Source: Pedobacter cryoconitis
GTDB lineage: Bacteria; Bacteroidota; Bacteroidia; Sphingobacteriales; Sphingobacteriaceae
DNA length: 64,000 nucleotides
Assembly (NCBI RefSeq): GCF_014200605.1
Contig: NZ_JACHCE010000001.1
Location: 558,001-622,000, forward strand
Direction of reading: 5' to 3'
Shown piece by piece: positions 53,061 through 62,718 of this stretch; the first letter of the stretch is position 1; each line of letters opens with the position of its first letter. The position numbers and the translations under genes were made by a program. The notes under the pieces are model-generated. The model searched no databases. It saw nothing but the letters and a program-made list of their open reading frames with translations, and was not told where the DNA came from.

Positions 53061-54029
53061 TTATTGCTCTCTGTCGAGCAATGATTCTGCAAGCTGGATA
53101 AGTTCCTGTTTTCTACCGGCCTCAATACTCACTTTTTCTAATGCTGTAAAAGCGATATCAAGGCTGCGTTTCATTTCCGTAACTGCAAGCTCTCTTATTT
53201 TGTACTTGTTATATAACAGCGTAATTGCTTCTATTTTGGCAGGGTAATCAGTATTTGGATATTGTGACTCCAGCAAGGTCAGGTCATCCTGTTGCGCAAG
53301 TTCTTTGAGCTTAAGCAATAAGAAAGTCTGTTTATTGGAGATAATATCACCGCCAACCTGTTTGCCAAATTTAACCGGATCACCATAGACATCAAGTATA
53401 TCATCCTGCAGCTGGAATGCAATTCCGAAATTTTCACCAAAATCATAAAGATGATTGGCATCTTCATCGCCTGCTCCGCCTACAATTGCACCGAGTTTCA
53501 TTGCACCACCTACCAGTACTGCCGTTTTTAAACGGATCATATTGATATACTCTACAATGCTGACATCTGTCCGCTGTTCAAATTCCATGTCAAGCTGCTG
53601 ACCCTCACAAACTCCCTGAGCTGTCGAGTTAAAACAATGCAGGGCATTTTTAAGAATACCAGCATCCAGGTTAGTCAGGTGTTTGTTGGCTTCAACCATC
53701 ATCACATCACCACTTAGAATCGCATTATTTACGCCCCATTTAATATGAACAGTATCCTGTCCCCTGCGTAAAGGTGCATTGTCCATAATATCATCGTGGA
53801 TCAGCGTAAAATTGTGAAATGTTTCAATGGCCAATGCTGCTTCTATTGCTTTTGTCGCATCAGTATTAAACAATTCACTCGAAAGCAGCAGCAATACCGG
53901 CCTGATCCGTTTACCGCCAAGACGCATAATATAGCTGATCGGCTCGTATAATTTTGATGGAAGGGCTGGATATTCGACCTTTTCGATCGCTTTTTCAATT
54001 AATTGTTGTAACTCAAAAATGGTATGCAT
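53061..54029 (-). CDS. Polyprenyl diphosphate synthase (trans-isoprenyl transferase)
   Basis: A 322-residue all-helical enzyme that extends allylic diphosphates with isopentenyl diphosphate. The two Asp-rich motifs are present: first, LIHDDIMDNAPLRRG (near 82); second, LQDDILDVYGDP (near 205). The residues just before the first motif (AIETFHNFTL) set product length; a geranylgeranyl to longer product is likely, perhaps the menaquinone side chain. Last gene of the rnr operon, 7 bases after the carboxypeptidase-regulatory-domain gene. Confidence 0.92.
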   Translation of the reverse strand: MHTIFELQQLIEKAIEKVEYPALPSKLYEPISYIMRLGGKRIRPVLLLLSSELFNTDATKAIEAALAIETFHNFTLIHDDIMDNAPLRRGQDTVHIKWGVNNAILSGDVMMVEANKHLTNLDAGILKNALHCFNSTAQGVCEGQQLDMEFEQRTDVSIVEYINMIRLKTAVLVGGAMKLGAIVGGAGDEDANHLYDFGENFGIAFQLQDDILDVYGDPVKFGKQVGGDIISNKQTFLLLKLKELAQQDDLTLLESQYPNTDYPAKIEAITLLYNKYKIRELAVTEMKRSLDIAFTALEKVSIEAGRKQELIQLAESLLDREQ

Positions 54030-54036
54030 TATTTTC

Positions 54037-55191
54037 TTAATGTGGTGTTTTTTCTAAAATTTCTATTGCTGCCTGTTCCTTTTCAGTTCTTTTGATCCCC
54101 GGGTTTTTCTTCCAGAAATCTTTATTATAAGTCATTGCGCTGACCAGGTTACTGTCATTGATATTTGAACTTACTTTTTCCAGGTTGTTTTTATTGATGC
54201 TGTCATCGTCTATCATGTAAAGGGTAGTGTAAAGATCCGTATTCTGAACCCCGGCACCTGGCATTTTTAACCTGTTTATCGAGTTGAAAACAGCATAATC
54301 CAGCACATTATCTCCTTGTTTGTTCAGTCTGTACTGTGCTATAAACTCTGTTTCCTTATTTTTTATGCTTACCTGTCCACTGCTCTTAAAAGACATCCCC
54401 TTAATTACCCCTTCGATTTTAAGGACATTATTGGTAACGGTATTTATATAATAAGCACCTTCAAACCTTTTATCCTTTAATTCCCGTTTAGGCGTACAGT
54501 TAATCTTTGCAATTTCTTCTCCATCCTGCAGGTAAGTACCGGCAAGTTTAAAAGTATAAAGAGAATCTGCTTTTCTCAGCAGCGGTTTTTGATGGAATGA
54601 ATTTGCCAGATAGCCCGACAAAATGAAGGTAATAAAACTTGTATTGGTATATGAAATACCCTTTGTACCCTGCAGATGACGTGCTTCTGTCGGATACCAG
54701 CCAGTCAATCCATAAGGTTTCCACTGGGCATCCAGCCATATCTCATTCAGGTAAACTGGTTCGTTGGCTTCATAAGCGATTTGTCTTAAGAAAGCTTTAC
54801 CAAAATTAGATTTATTGTAAGCTTTTAAAGCTTTATCAGCAGCATTCTGCATGATGGTAACTGCCGGATTACCGACAATTACCTCTTTTAAAGTCATGAC
54901 CCGGGGATCAAGTGCTATTTTTAGTTTCTCACCGGTAGTTTTAACTTCAAAGCTACCGCCTGCATAATTCAAATGGGTAATCAGCAGATGGGCAGGTAAT
55001 GCAGAAACAGTCAGTTCAAACTCACCATTTGCATTCGTTAAAGTACTTTTCTCATCTTTCACCTGTACAGTGGCAAAAACGACAGGATTACCTGTGTTTT
55101 TTTCTACCACAATACCCGAAATCTTTTGCTGCGCTAAAACGCATACTGAAGAAAACAAAAGCAATAAGAGAAAAGCGCCCGGTTTATACAT
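54037..55191 (-). CDS. Exported carboxypeptidase-regulatory-like domain protein
   Basis: A 384-residue protein with a signal peptide (MYKPGAFLLLLLFSSVCVLAQ) and an N-terminal CarboxypepD_reg-like beta-sandwich (about 22-105: QKISGIVVEKNTGNPVVFATVQVKDEKS), as at the start of TonB-dependent receptors. The remaining 280 residues have no barrel and resemble DUF5686-type proteins in outline. Probably periplasmic or outer-membrane associated. Located between rnr and a prenyl synthase gene, with 8- and 7-base gaps, so in one operon; no functional link is obvious. Confidence 0.8.
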   Translation of the reverse strand: MYKPGAFLLLLLFSSVCVLAQQKISGIVVEKNTGNPVVFATVQVKDEKSTLTNANGEFELTVSALPAHLLITHLNYAGGSFEVKTTGEKLKIALDPRVMTLKEVIVGNPAVTIMQNAADKALKAYNKSNFGKAFLRQIAYEANEPVYLNEIWLDAQWKPYGLTGWYPTEARHLQGTKGISYTNTSFITFILSGYLANSFHQKPLLRKADSLYTFKLAGTYLQDGEEIAKINCTPKRELKDKRFEGAYYINTVTNNVLKIEGVIKGMSFKSSGQVSIKNKETEFIAQYRLNKQGDNVLDYAVFNSINRLKMPGAGVQNTDLYTTLYMIDDDSINKNNLEKVSSNINDSNLVSAMTYNKDFWKKNPGIKRTEKEQAAIEILEKTPH

Positions 55192-55199
55192 CTTATGAT

Positions 55200-57332
55200 C
55201 TAGTCCTGTACCAGTGCAAAATCAATCTGGCGTTTAGACAGATCTACCCGTTTTACCTTGACTTTGACTTCATCACCTAACTGATATTTCTTTTTCTTGC
55301 GCTGACCTACAATACAGTAATTCTTTTCGTCCAGTACATAGAAATCATCAGCGATATCTTTCAGTCTGATCATTCCTTCACATTTATTCTCAATCAGCTC
55401 GACATACATCCCCCATTCAGTTACACCAGAAATTATTCCCATGTATAACTTGCCGACATTGTCTTCCAGATATTCTACCTGTTTGTATTTAATAGAAGCA
55501 CGTTCCGCATCAGCAGCACGTTTTTCCATCGCAGAAGAATGAGATGCCGCAGTTTCATATTCATCCTCATTAGCAGAGCGTTCTCCGTTAAGATAAGCGG
55601 CCAGCAGGCGATGAACCATCACATCAGGGTAACGGCGGATAGGAGAGGTGAAATGTGTATAATGATCAAAAGCCAAGCCATAGTGACTGGTTTTTTTAGT
55701 CGTATAAACTGCCTTTGCCATAGAACGGATAGCCAATTGAGTCAGCACATTCTGTTCTTTTTTACCTTCTACATCTTCCATCAGAAAATTCAGGGATTTT
55801 GCAATATCCTTATCCGATTTCATGTTGATCTTGTAACCAAAACGGGCAGCAAATAAAGCAAAGTTACCCAGGTTTTCAAGATTTGGAGAATCATGGGAAC
55901 GATAGACAAAAGTATATTTAGCCTTTCCTTTTCCTTTTTTAGCAATAAATTCAGCTACCTTTTTATTGGCAAGCAACATAAAATCTTCAATCAGTTTATG
56001 CGCGTCCTTACGCTCCTTCACGTAAACCCCAATAGGTTTTCCATGGTCATCCAGCTTGAATTTTACCTCGGTACTTTCAAAACTTATGGCGCCATTTTTA
56101 AACTTTCTGTCCCTTAAAATATAAGCAAGCTCATTTAATTTAAGGATTTCTTCAGCATAGTCACCTTCCTTATTTTCTATAACTTCCTGTGCCTGCTCGT
56201 AGCTGAAACGTCTGTCAGAGTGGATGACTGTTCTTCCGAACCATTCTTCTATAACATTAGCCTGCTCATCCAATTCAAAGACAGCTGCAAAGCAAAGTTT
56301 ATCTTCATTTGGACGTAGGGAACAAACCCCGTTACTTAATCTTTCAGGGAGCATTGGGATTACCCTGTCTACCAGGTAAACAGAGGTAGCTCTTGAATAA
56401 GCTTCTTTGTCCAGATACGATTTAGGCTGTACATAATGAGAAACGTCGGCAATGTGTACACCAACTTCATAATTGCCGTTTGGCAGTTTTTTGAAGGATA
56501 TCGCATCATCAAAGTCTTTTGCATCTGCAGGGTCAATGGTGAAAGTTACCGTTTCGCGGAAATCCCGGCGATCTTTCAGGTCTTCTGCTGTGATCTGCTC
56601 CGGAATTTCATTGGCTTCTTTTTCTACCTCAGGAGGGAAAGATAATGGAAAACCATATTGTGCAAGGATTGCATTCATTTCTGTATTATTCTCTCCCTGC
56701 GTGCCCAGAATGTTAATGATTTTACCAATAGGGTTTTTTGCGCCTTCCGGCCAGTCGGTAATTGCTACCTGTACCTTTTGCCCGTTTTTAGCACCATCAA
56801 GATCGCTTAACGGTACAAAAATATCATGCAGCATTTTCTTGTCATCGACAGTCACAAATGCAAAACGGTCAGATATTTTGATTACACCAATAAAATCCGT
56901 TTTTAAGCGCTGTATAATTTCAACGACTTCACCCTCGTTTTTTCTGCCCCTTTTTTTAGCGTAGATATAAACTTTTACTTTATCCCCGTTCAGCGCATTG
57001 TGCAGTTTACGGGCTGAGACGAACACGTCCTTTTCAAACTCATCATCCGGAACTATAAAAGCTGCACCATCGGCAGTCATATCTACTTTTCCAGTGATAA
57101 ATGTTTTTAAATCTTTAAGCTTGAATTTTCCTTTTTGAGGTTCTGTAAAAACACCTTTATGTGCTTGTTCTTTCAGAATCTCTAAAATGGTTTCTCTTGC
57201 TTCATCATCTTTTATGTTGAGTTTGGCCGAAACCTGTTTGTAATTCAAGGCTTCATTATTGCTATTCTCTAAAACATCACTGATTAACTGAGTTAAGACG
57301 AGTTTTATTTGAGAAGATTTCTTTTTTGCCAT
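55200..57332 (-). CDS. rnr: Ribonuclease R
   Basis: A 710-residue 3'-5' exoribonuclease that degrades structured RNA. It has an N-terminal helix-turn-helix domain (about 15-75), cold-shock domains (about 80-230), the RNB catalytic domain (about 250-590; the metal Asp cluster is in FTIDPADAKDFDDAIS) and a C-terminal S1 domain (about 630-709, GIISGVTEWGMYVELIENKCEG). Length is normal for the family. First gene of a three-gene operon with the next two genes. The long antisense frames inside it are artefacts. Confidence 0.96.
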   Translation of the reverse strand: MAKKKSSQIKLVLTQLISDVLENSNNEALNYKQVSAKLNIKDDEARETILEILKEQAHKGVFTEPQKGKFKLKDLKTFITGKVDMTADGAAFIVPDDEFEKDVFVSARKLHNALNGDKVKVYIYAKKRGRKNEGEVVEIIQRLKTDFIGVIKISDRFAFVTVDDKKMLHDIFVPLSDLDGAKNGQKVQVAITDWPEGAKNPIGKIINILGTQGENNTEMNAILAQYGFPLSFPPEVEKEANEIPEQITAEDLKDRRDFRETVTFTIDPADAKDFDDAISFKKLPNGNYEVGVHIADVSHYVQPKSYLDKEAYSRATSVYLVDRVIPMLPERLSNGVCSLRPNEDKLCFAAVFELDEQANVIEEWFGRTVIHSDRRFSYEQAQEVIENKEGDYAEEILKLNELAYILRDRKFKNGAISFESTEVKFKLDDHGKPIGVYVKERKDAHKLIEDFMLLANKKVAEFIAKKGKGKAKYTFVYRSHDSPNLENLGNFALFAARFGYKINMKSDKDIAKSLNFLMEDVEGKKEQNVLTQLAIRSMAKAVYTTKKTSHYGLAFDHYTHFTSPIRRYPDVMVHRLLAAYLNGERSANEDEYETAASHSSAMEKRAADAERASIKYKQVEYLEDNVGKLYMGIISGVTEWGMYVELIENKCEGMIRLKDIADDFYVLDEKNYCIVGQRKKKKYQLGDEVKVKVKRVDLSKRQIDFALVQD

Positions 57333-57524
57333 AGTATATTTGTCAATATTCCGAAGGTAACACTTTGAAATGATTTATGAAGCCTCAGAGGCCATAAATC
57401 CAATATTCAGGCCCTTTAACGGCATTAGTGATTTGTATAATTGTAATTTAAGCCGGAGATTTAGGGGCGGCCCAAATATTTGTTATTTATTTAAGAAGGG
57501 TTCAAAGACAGGAGAGATTTTAAA

Positions 57525-58400
57525 ATGATAGAAGAAAAACAGCGGAGTACAAGAAAAGAATTTCTGATGATCATCATCAAGACTATGATTTTCTTTGTAC
57601 TGGTTTATTTTGAATTTTACCAACCGGTAATGTTTATAGCCTATCCTTTCATCGCATTGACCGCTCATGCTTTTAGGGTATTTCTTGGTCCGAGCGTTAC
57701 TGTTTCATTTCTCCGGCTGATTATTATCTACTGGTATATTAAAAAGCATCGTTTTAAATCTACGATCAAGGATAACTTCATTTTAGGGATTAACAGAATT
57801 GTTTCTATCCTCAATACCGTATTCGCGGTTATCGCCATCATGATCTGGATGGGGATACAGCCGCTGCAATTTTTAACGAGTATTACGATCGTTGCAGCTG
57901 CCATTGCGGTAACTTTTAAGGACTATATTACCAATATGATTAACGGACTGATCATTATGTTTTCAGATCGCTTATCACTGGGAGATCATATCCGGGTAAA
58001 TGATAACGAAGGTAAAATTCTGGATATTACGCTGATTAATATGATTCTTCAGAATGAAGATAATGATATGGTGATCATCCCCAATTCAGTTGTTTTCAGT
58101 TCGGTTATTATCAACCAGTCCAAACAGAATATTAAGAAATTAAGTGTGGAATTTGAAATAGCACTTCATTTTGGCTATACACCTGATTTTCTGGAGAAGC
58201 ACCTGTATCAGGTTGTAGATGGGTTTAAAGCTAATATTGTTTCCAGCGGACTGACTATAAAAACACTGGCAATCAATAAAGATATTGCCAGGTTTAAAGT
58301 TCAGGTACTATTAAATAATTATGATAAGCTGAAAGAAAGAGAAATCAGAAGGGCATTAAATACAGCTATTATCAAACTGGCTGTACCAGAAAAAATATAA
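57525..58400 (+). CDS. MscS-family mechanosensitive ion channel
   Basis: A 291-residue inner-membrane channel opened by membrane tension, protecting against osmotic downshock. About four helices occupy residues 12-155; the pore helix is in FLTSITIVAAAIAVTFKDYITNMINGLIIMFSDRL, followed by the cytoplasmic beta domain LGDHIRVNDNEGKILDITLINMILQNEDND and the vestibule domain. The pore-helix glycine/alanine pattern is looser than in E. coli MscS, so gating may differ. Single gene, divergent from rnr; an imperfect hairpin (57371-57401) lies between them. Confidence 0.9.
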   Translation: MIEEKQRSTRKEFLMIIIKTMIFFVLVYFEFYQPVMFIAYPFIALTAHAFRVFLGPSVTVSFLRLIIIYWYIKKHRFKSTIKDNFILGINRIVSILNTVFAVIAIMIWMGIQPLQFLTSITIVAAAIAVTFKDYITNMINGLIIMFSDRLSLGDHIRVNDNEGKILDITLINMILQNEDNDMVIIPNSVVFSSVIINQSKQNIKKLSVEFEIALHFGYTPDFLEKHLYQVVDGFKANIVSSGLTIKTLAINKDIARFKVQVLLNNYDKLKEREIRRALNTAIIKLAVPEKI

Positions 58401-58409
58401 TTGAACAGG

Positions 58410-60128
58410 CTATGCTATAAGTTCTGATTTTCCTGGAATTGCCGCGATTAGTTTTTTCGTATACGCTGTTTGGGGCTGCTCATAAATGATTTCGGGAAAA
58501 TCTTCTTCTTCTATTTTTCCTTTATTCATGACAATCATTCTGTCTGAAAGGTGTTTAACTACAGCAAGGTCGTGGGAGATGAAGATATAAGTCAGGCCCA
58601 TTTCCTGTTGTAGCCTTCTTAGTAAATTTAAAACCTGGGCTTGTACAGAAACATCCAGTGCAGATACTGATTCATCACAGATAATCAGCTTAGGCTGGAG
58701 TGCAAGCGCACGGGCTATGACTATCCTTTGCCGCTGACCTCCTGAAAATTCATGGGGATAACGGTCAAAATGTTCCGGTTTCAGGTCTACCAGCTCCAGC
58801 AAACGTTGTACATGGGCTTTACGTTGTTTATCCGTATCAAATACCCCATGGACCATTAAAGGTTCCATCAGTGCATTCCCTATGGTGAGCTGTGAATTCA
58901 AAGAAGAATAGGGGTCCTGAAAAATGAGTTGTATATCTTTTCTCAATTTTCTAAGACTGCCATTTTTTAAATGAGTGATGTCCTGTCCTTCAAAAAATAC
59001 AGCTCCCGAAGTAGGTTCTATCAATCTGAGAATACTTCTGCCCAAAGTAGTTTTTCCGCAACCCGATTCCCCGACAAGGCCTAAAGTTTCTCCGGGATAC
59101 AATTTGAAACTTACATCATCAACAGCCTTAATGATATTTTTAGCACTGCCAAATAATCCCTGTCTGACCGGAAACCAGGTACATAGGTTTTTAACTTCCA
59201 GCAGTGGGGCCTCATTATACAAAACCGCTCTTCTGCTATCAATTTCCTGTTGCGTATAACTATTGACTGCCAGTAAATGAGCAATAGGTTCATCTTTATC
59301 CTGTTGAAGGAAATCAGCTATTACAGGCAGTTTTTTGAGCCGGTATAAAGGTGAAGGTCTGCAGGCCAGTAAACCTTTGGTATAAGGATGCTGAGGGTTT
59401 TTGAAAATCTGGAGCAGAGAACCCTGTTCAACAATGGTTCCTTTATACATCACCGCAACCTCATCGGCAATTTCGCTGATTACTGCCAGATCGTGGGAGA
59501 TGAAAATCATTCCCATATTCCTTTCTTCCTTTATTTTTAACAATAATTGCAGAATGGTTTGCTGTACAGTAACATCCAGTGCTGTAGTTGGTTCATCAGC
59601 AATTAAAAACTCCGGATTACAGCTTAAAGCCATGGCAATCATTACTCTTTGTTTCTGACCGCCGGAAAGCTGATGCGGATAAGTGTCGAAAACAGTTTCG
59701 GGACGCGGAAGCTGTACTTCATTAAAAAGTTCAATTGCTTTTTCTCTTGCGGCACTTTTACTCAAGTGCTGATGGAGCATAATCGCTTCCTGTACTTGAA
59801 AACCACAGGTAAATACCGGATTCAGAGAAGTCATGGGTTCCTGAAAAATCATGGCAATTTTGTTGCCCCTGATATTATTCATTTCCAGGTCGGGCAAAGA
59901 AAGCAGATTAGTCTCGTTGAAAAGGATATTTCCTGTAACCCTGGTGTATGCCGGGTCATGTAAACGCATGATTGCAAATGAGGTTACTGATTTTCCAGAG
60001 CCTGATTCACCAACTATTCCTAAAACACGGCCTCTTTCGGCTTTGAAACTGATTTGGCTGACTGCAGTATTCCAGGAATGATCTTCCTGATTAAAAAATT
60101 GGATATTTAGATCAATTACGTTTAACAT
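58410..60128 (-). CDS. Oligopeptide/dipeptide ABC transporter ATPase, two ATP-binding domains fused
   Basis: A 572-residue fusion of DppD-like and DppF-like ATPases. Domain 1 (about 1-250): Walker A GIVGESGSGKSVTS, signature LSGGQKQRVMIA, Walker B FLIADEPTT. Domain 2 (about 300-560): Walker A GLVGESGCGKTTLG, signature FSGGQRQRIVIA, Walker B LIICDESVSALD. The oligopeptide-family C-terminal motifs (HPYTKGLL and TAYTKKLI) follow both. Resembles YejF/GsiA-type fusions. No permease or binding-protein gene is in the window, so it works with subunits encoded elsewhere. Confidence 0.93.
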   Translation of the reverse strand: MLNVIDLNIQFFNQEDHSWNTAVSQISFKAERGRVLGIVGESGSGKSVTSFAIMRLHDPAYTRVTGNILFNETNLLSLPDLEMNNIRGNKIAMIFQEPMTSLNPVFTCGFQVQEAIMLHQHLSKSAAREKAIELFNEVQLPRPETVFDTYPHQLSGGQKQRVMIAMALSCNPEFLIADEPTTALDVTVQQTILQLLLKIKEERNMGMIFISHDLAVISEIADEVAVMYKGTIVEQGSLLQIFKNPQHPYTKGLLACRPSPLYRLKKLPVIADFLQQDKDEPIAHLLAVNSYTQQEIDSRRAVLYNEAPLLEVKNLCTWFPVRQGLFGSAKNIIKAVDDVSFKLYPGETLGLVGESGCGKTTLGRSILRLIEPTSGAVFFEGQDITHLKNGSLRKLRKDIQLIFQDPYSSLNSQLTIGNALMEPLMVHGVFDTDKQRKAHVQRLLELVDLKPEHFDRYPHEFSGGQRQRIVIARALALQPKLIICDESVSALDVSVQAQVLNLLRRLQQEMGLTYIFISHDLAVVKHLSDRMIVMNKGKIEEEDFPEIIYEQPQTAYTKKLIAAIPGKSELIA

Positions 60129-60178
60129 TTTGCTACAATATAGATAAAAAATTTAAACGGCTTCTTCGGTTTTTCTGC

Positions 60179-60186
60179 TATTTTTG
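60179..60186 (+). promoter_or_regulatory. -7 box directly before the start of the 60191 gene
   Basis: Exact TATTTTTG ends 4 bases before the ATG. If it is used, the transcript would begin at or next to the start codon (leaderless), or translation starts further downstream. Confidence 0.4.
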
Positions 60187-60190
60187 CAAA

Positions 60191-61504
60191 ATGGAAAGAG
60201 AAATTCTTGATACCAAGCGTAAAGCCCTGAATATTAATTTAAACCCTGATATTTACGGAACTTTTGCTGAGATCGGGGCAGGACAGGAAGTAGCACGTAA
60301 TTTTTTTACTGCAGGTGCGGCTTCAGGAACAGTTGCCAAAACTATGTCTGCCTATGATATGACTTTTAGTGATGCGATCTACGGCGTAGAAGAAACCGGA
60401 AGATATGTGAGTCAGTCAAGGTTAACTAAAATGCTGAACCATGAATTTGGTTTACTGACAGAGCGTCTTCATGGAGAGAAATACGATAACAGGAGCTTTT
60501 TTGCTTTTGCGGATACAGTAACTACCCTGAATTATAATAAATCAAATGATCCTCACGGATGGATTGGTATCAAATTCCAAACCGAACCTGGCGGCGAACC
60601 TAATGAGATATTTTTCCATGTGCGTTTGCTGGATACTGATGCTGCACTTCAACAGAATGTACTGGGCATAATTGGTGTTAATCTTGTTTATGCGGCCTTT
60701 TATTACCATACAGATCCTAAAAGGATGGTGGAGTCACTTGCAGATAACCTGACCGTAGGTTCTGTAGAAATAGACCTGATTTCGGTAAGCGGACCAGCCT
60801 TTAAAAATATTAATAATATCCTGCTGAACCTGTATCTGATTGTGAAAGACTTTTCGGATGCAGCTATTTTTGATTCACTTGGAAACCCATGTTTGCCTAA
60901 GGATCTTTTGTACAAAAAAGACATTATGATTTTGCGGACAAAATATGCGCAGAAGTCTTTGCCGAATTTTAGTATGTTCAATAAGGCTGTGGATCAGTTC
61001 AAAAGAACAGAGGATGTAAAAAAAGATAACCTGAGTGTTTTAATTGAGGTCTTGTTATCCAATGTGCTGACCGCAGATGAAGAAATCCCGGAAAATATTG
61101 ATCTTGAAGCGGTGGCTTTACGTGCCGAAGAATTATGTAAAACTGGTAACCTGGTTATTGTTTCCAATTTTGCAAGACATAATAAACTGGCTAAATATCT
61201 GGACAGGTGTAAACCGAAAAGTGTAGGGATTTCAACGAATATCAATAACCTGAAATTTGTATTTAATTCTCATAATTTTGGGGAAAACTATTCGAGCATG
61301 CTTTTAAGTTATGTAAGTGATATGTTTACCAAAAATGTAAAGCTTTTCGCTTATCCTTTTCTTGATAAAAAATCAAATAAAGTTATTACGACCGTAAATA
61401 TGCCCGTTACACCTGAAGCGAAGCCGTTATTCGATTTCCTTATTTTGAACGGATATATTACTGATATTAAAGAATACAGTGAAACTGACGTGAAAACTGT
61501 ATAG
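60191..61504 (+). CDS. Conserved protein of unknown function
   Basis: A 437-residue cytoplasmic protein, strongly protein-like along its whole length: MEREILDTKRKALNINLNPD, GTFAEIGAGQEVARNFF and AKTMSAYDMTFSDAIYG near the start, and HGWIGIKFQTEPGGEPNEI in the middle. I recall close relatives in many Bacteroidota and cyanobacteria carrying unsupported names (for example adenylyltransferase or TonB receptor). I see no Rossmann HxGH motif, membrane segment or signal peptide to support either name, so I leave it unnamed. Monocistronic, with a strong terminator. Confidence 0.75.
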   Translation: MEREILDTKRKALNINLNPDIYGTFAEIGAGQEVARNFFTAGAASGTVAKTMSAYDMTFSDAIYGVEETGRYVSQSRLTKMLNHEFGLLTERLHGEKYDNRSFFAFADTVTTLNYNKSNDPHGWIGIKFQTEPGGEPNEIFFHVRLLDTDAALQQNVLGIIGVNLVYAAFYYHTDPKRMVESLADNLTVGSVEIDLISVSGPAFKNINNILLNLYLIVKDFSDAAIFDSLGNPCLPKDLLYKKDIMILRTKYAQKSLPNFSMFNKAVDQFKRTEDVKKDNLSVLIEVLLSNVLTADEEIPENIDLEAVALRAEELCKTGNLVIVSNFARHNKLAKYLDRCKPKSVGISTNINNLKFVFNSHNFGENYSSMLLSYVSDMFTKNVKLFAYPFLDKKSNKVITTVNMPVTPEAKPLFDFLILNGYITDIKEYSETDVKTV

Positions 61505-61530
61505 TAAAATTCATTCTGAATGAACTGATA

Positions 61531-61566
61531 AAAAGGCAAATCAAATTAAACTGATTTGCCTTTTTT
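61531..61566. terminator. Bidirectional terminator between convergent genes
   Basis: A 13-bp perfect stem AAAAGGCAAATCA/TGATTTGCCTTTT (61531-61543 with 61552-61564), 8-base loop, T run on the plus strand. Confidence 0.92.
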
Positions 61567-61580
61567 AATATCTGAAAAGA

Positions 61581-62615
61581 CTATTTCTTTAGTGCTTCTC
61601 TTACTTTTGGAGCTATTTTAGTTCCAAAGATCTCAATTGATTTCATCATATCTTTATGCGAAGGGGCGCCAATGTCCATATGTGCAGCAAAGCGGGTTAA
61701 ACCAAACATTTCCTGTACATATAAAATCTTGTCAATCGCCTGTGCTGCATCCCCAACAAATAAAGCTCCCTCTTTTTGTCTGCCGTAATCAAACTGATAT
61801 TTAGTATAAGGAGACCATCCTCTGGATCTTCCAATTCTATCCATCTGGCCTGCATACAAAGGATAATATTCGGCAGCTATCTCATCACTGTTTTCACCAA
61901 AAAATGCATGTGCATGTATACCCACCTGAAGTTTTGCTAAATCATGTCCTGCTTTTTTGTATTCGGAGCGGTATAAATCAAATAAAGGTTTAAACTGAGC
62001 CGGACTTCCGCCAATAATAGCGATCATTAAAGGAAGACCCAGTACACCTGCTCTGACTACAGATTCAGGAGTGCCACCTACGGCGATCCAGATCGGCAAA
62101 TGATCATTTACAGCTCTTGGCAATACCTGCTGATTGTTTAGAGGCGCTCTGAATTTTCCATTCCAGGTAATCGTTTGCTGTTGATTGATTTTTAACAATA
62201 ACTCTAGTTTTTCTGTAAACAGGCCATTATAATCATCCAGATTATAGCCGAATAAAGGAAATGATTCAATAAAACTGCCACGGCCAGCCATTAATTCTGC
62301 ACGGCCATTAGACAGTAAATCGACCATAGCAAAGTTCTGATATAGTTTTACCGGGTCCGAAGAGCTGAGTACACTCACTGCACTTCCCAGTTTAATATTT
62401 TTGGTTACAACAGCAGCGGCTGCCAGTAATATTTCAGGACTTGAGACTGCGTAATCCGGACGATGGTGTTCACCTATCCCGAAATAATCCAGGCCCAGCT
62501 CATCCATTAATTTAATTTCTTCAATAATCTCGCCCAGTCTTTGTTGTGCAGGTTGAAATTTATTTGTTATTGGATCAACACGTAAATCCCCGAACATACT
62601 AATACCTAATTCCAT
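61581..62615 (-). CDS. LLM-class flavin-dependent oxidoreductase (luciferase-like)
   Basis: A 344-residue TIM-barrel flavoprotein of the bacterial luciferase superfamily. Starts MELGISMFGDLRVDP, followed by LGLDYFGIGEHHRPDYAVSSPEILLAAAA and LGSAVSVLSSSDPVKLYQNFAMVDLLSNGRAEL, which are typical. The C-terminus has GAPSHKDMMKSIEIFGTKIAP. It likely uses reduced flavin supplied by a separate reductase to oxidise an organic substrate; the substrate is unknown. Single gene, convergent with the one at 60191. Confidence 0.92.
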   Translation of the reverse strand: MELGISMFGDLRVDPITNKFQPAQQRLGEIIEEIKLMDELGLDYFGIGEHHRPDYAVSSPEILLAAAAVVTKNIKLGSAVSVLSSSDPVKLYQNFAMVDLLSNGRAELMAGRGSFIESFPLFGYNLDDYNGLFTEKLELLLKINQQQTITWNGKFRAPLNNQQVLPRAVNDHLPIWIAVGGTPESVVRAGVLGLPLMIAIIGGSPAQFKPLFDLYRSEYKKAGHDLAKLQVGIHAHAFFGENSDEIAAEYYPLYAGQMDRIGRSRGWSPYTKYQFDYGRQKEGALFVGDAAQAIDKILYVQEMFGLTRFAAHMDIGAPSHKDMMKSIEIFGTKIAPKVREALKK

Positions 62616-62718
62616 AATTACCTCGTTTTTAAATCTTATACAAAGTTAACCCGGAAAACAAAGAGCTGTGTTAACCTATGATAAGTAATAGTTTCTGATT
62701 AATTTTTTGCAGGATGCT

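Noticed and set aside
56473..56964. 163-codon open frame on the plus strand
   Set aside because: It lies antisense inside rnr, has shuffled Ser/Phe-rich composition and no recognisable motif.
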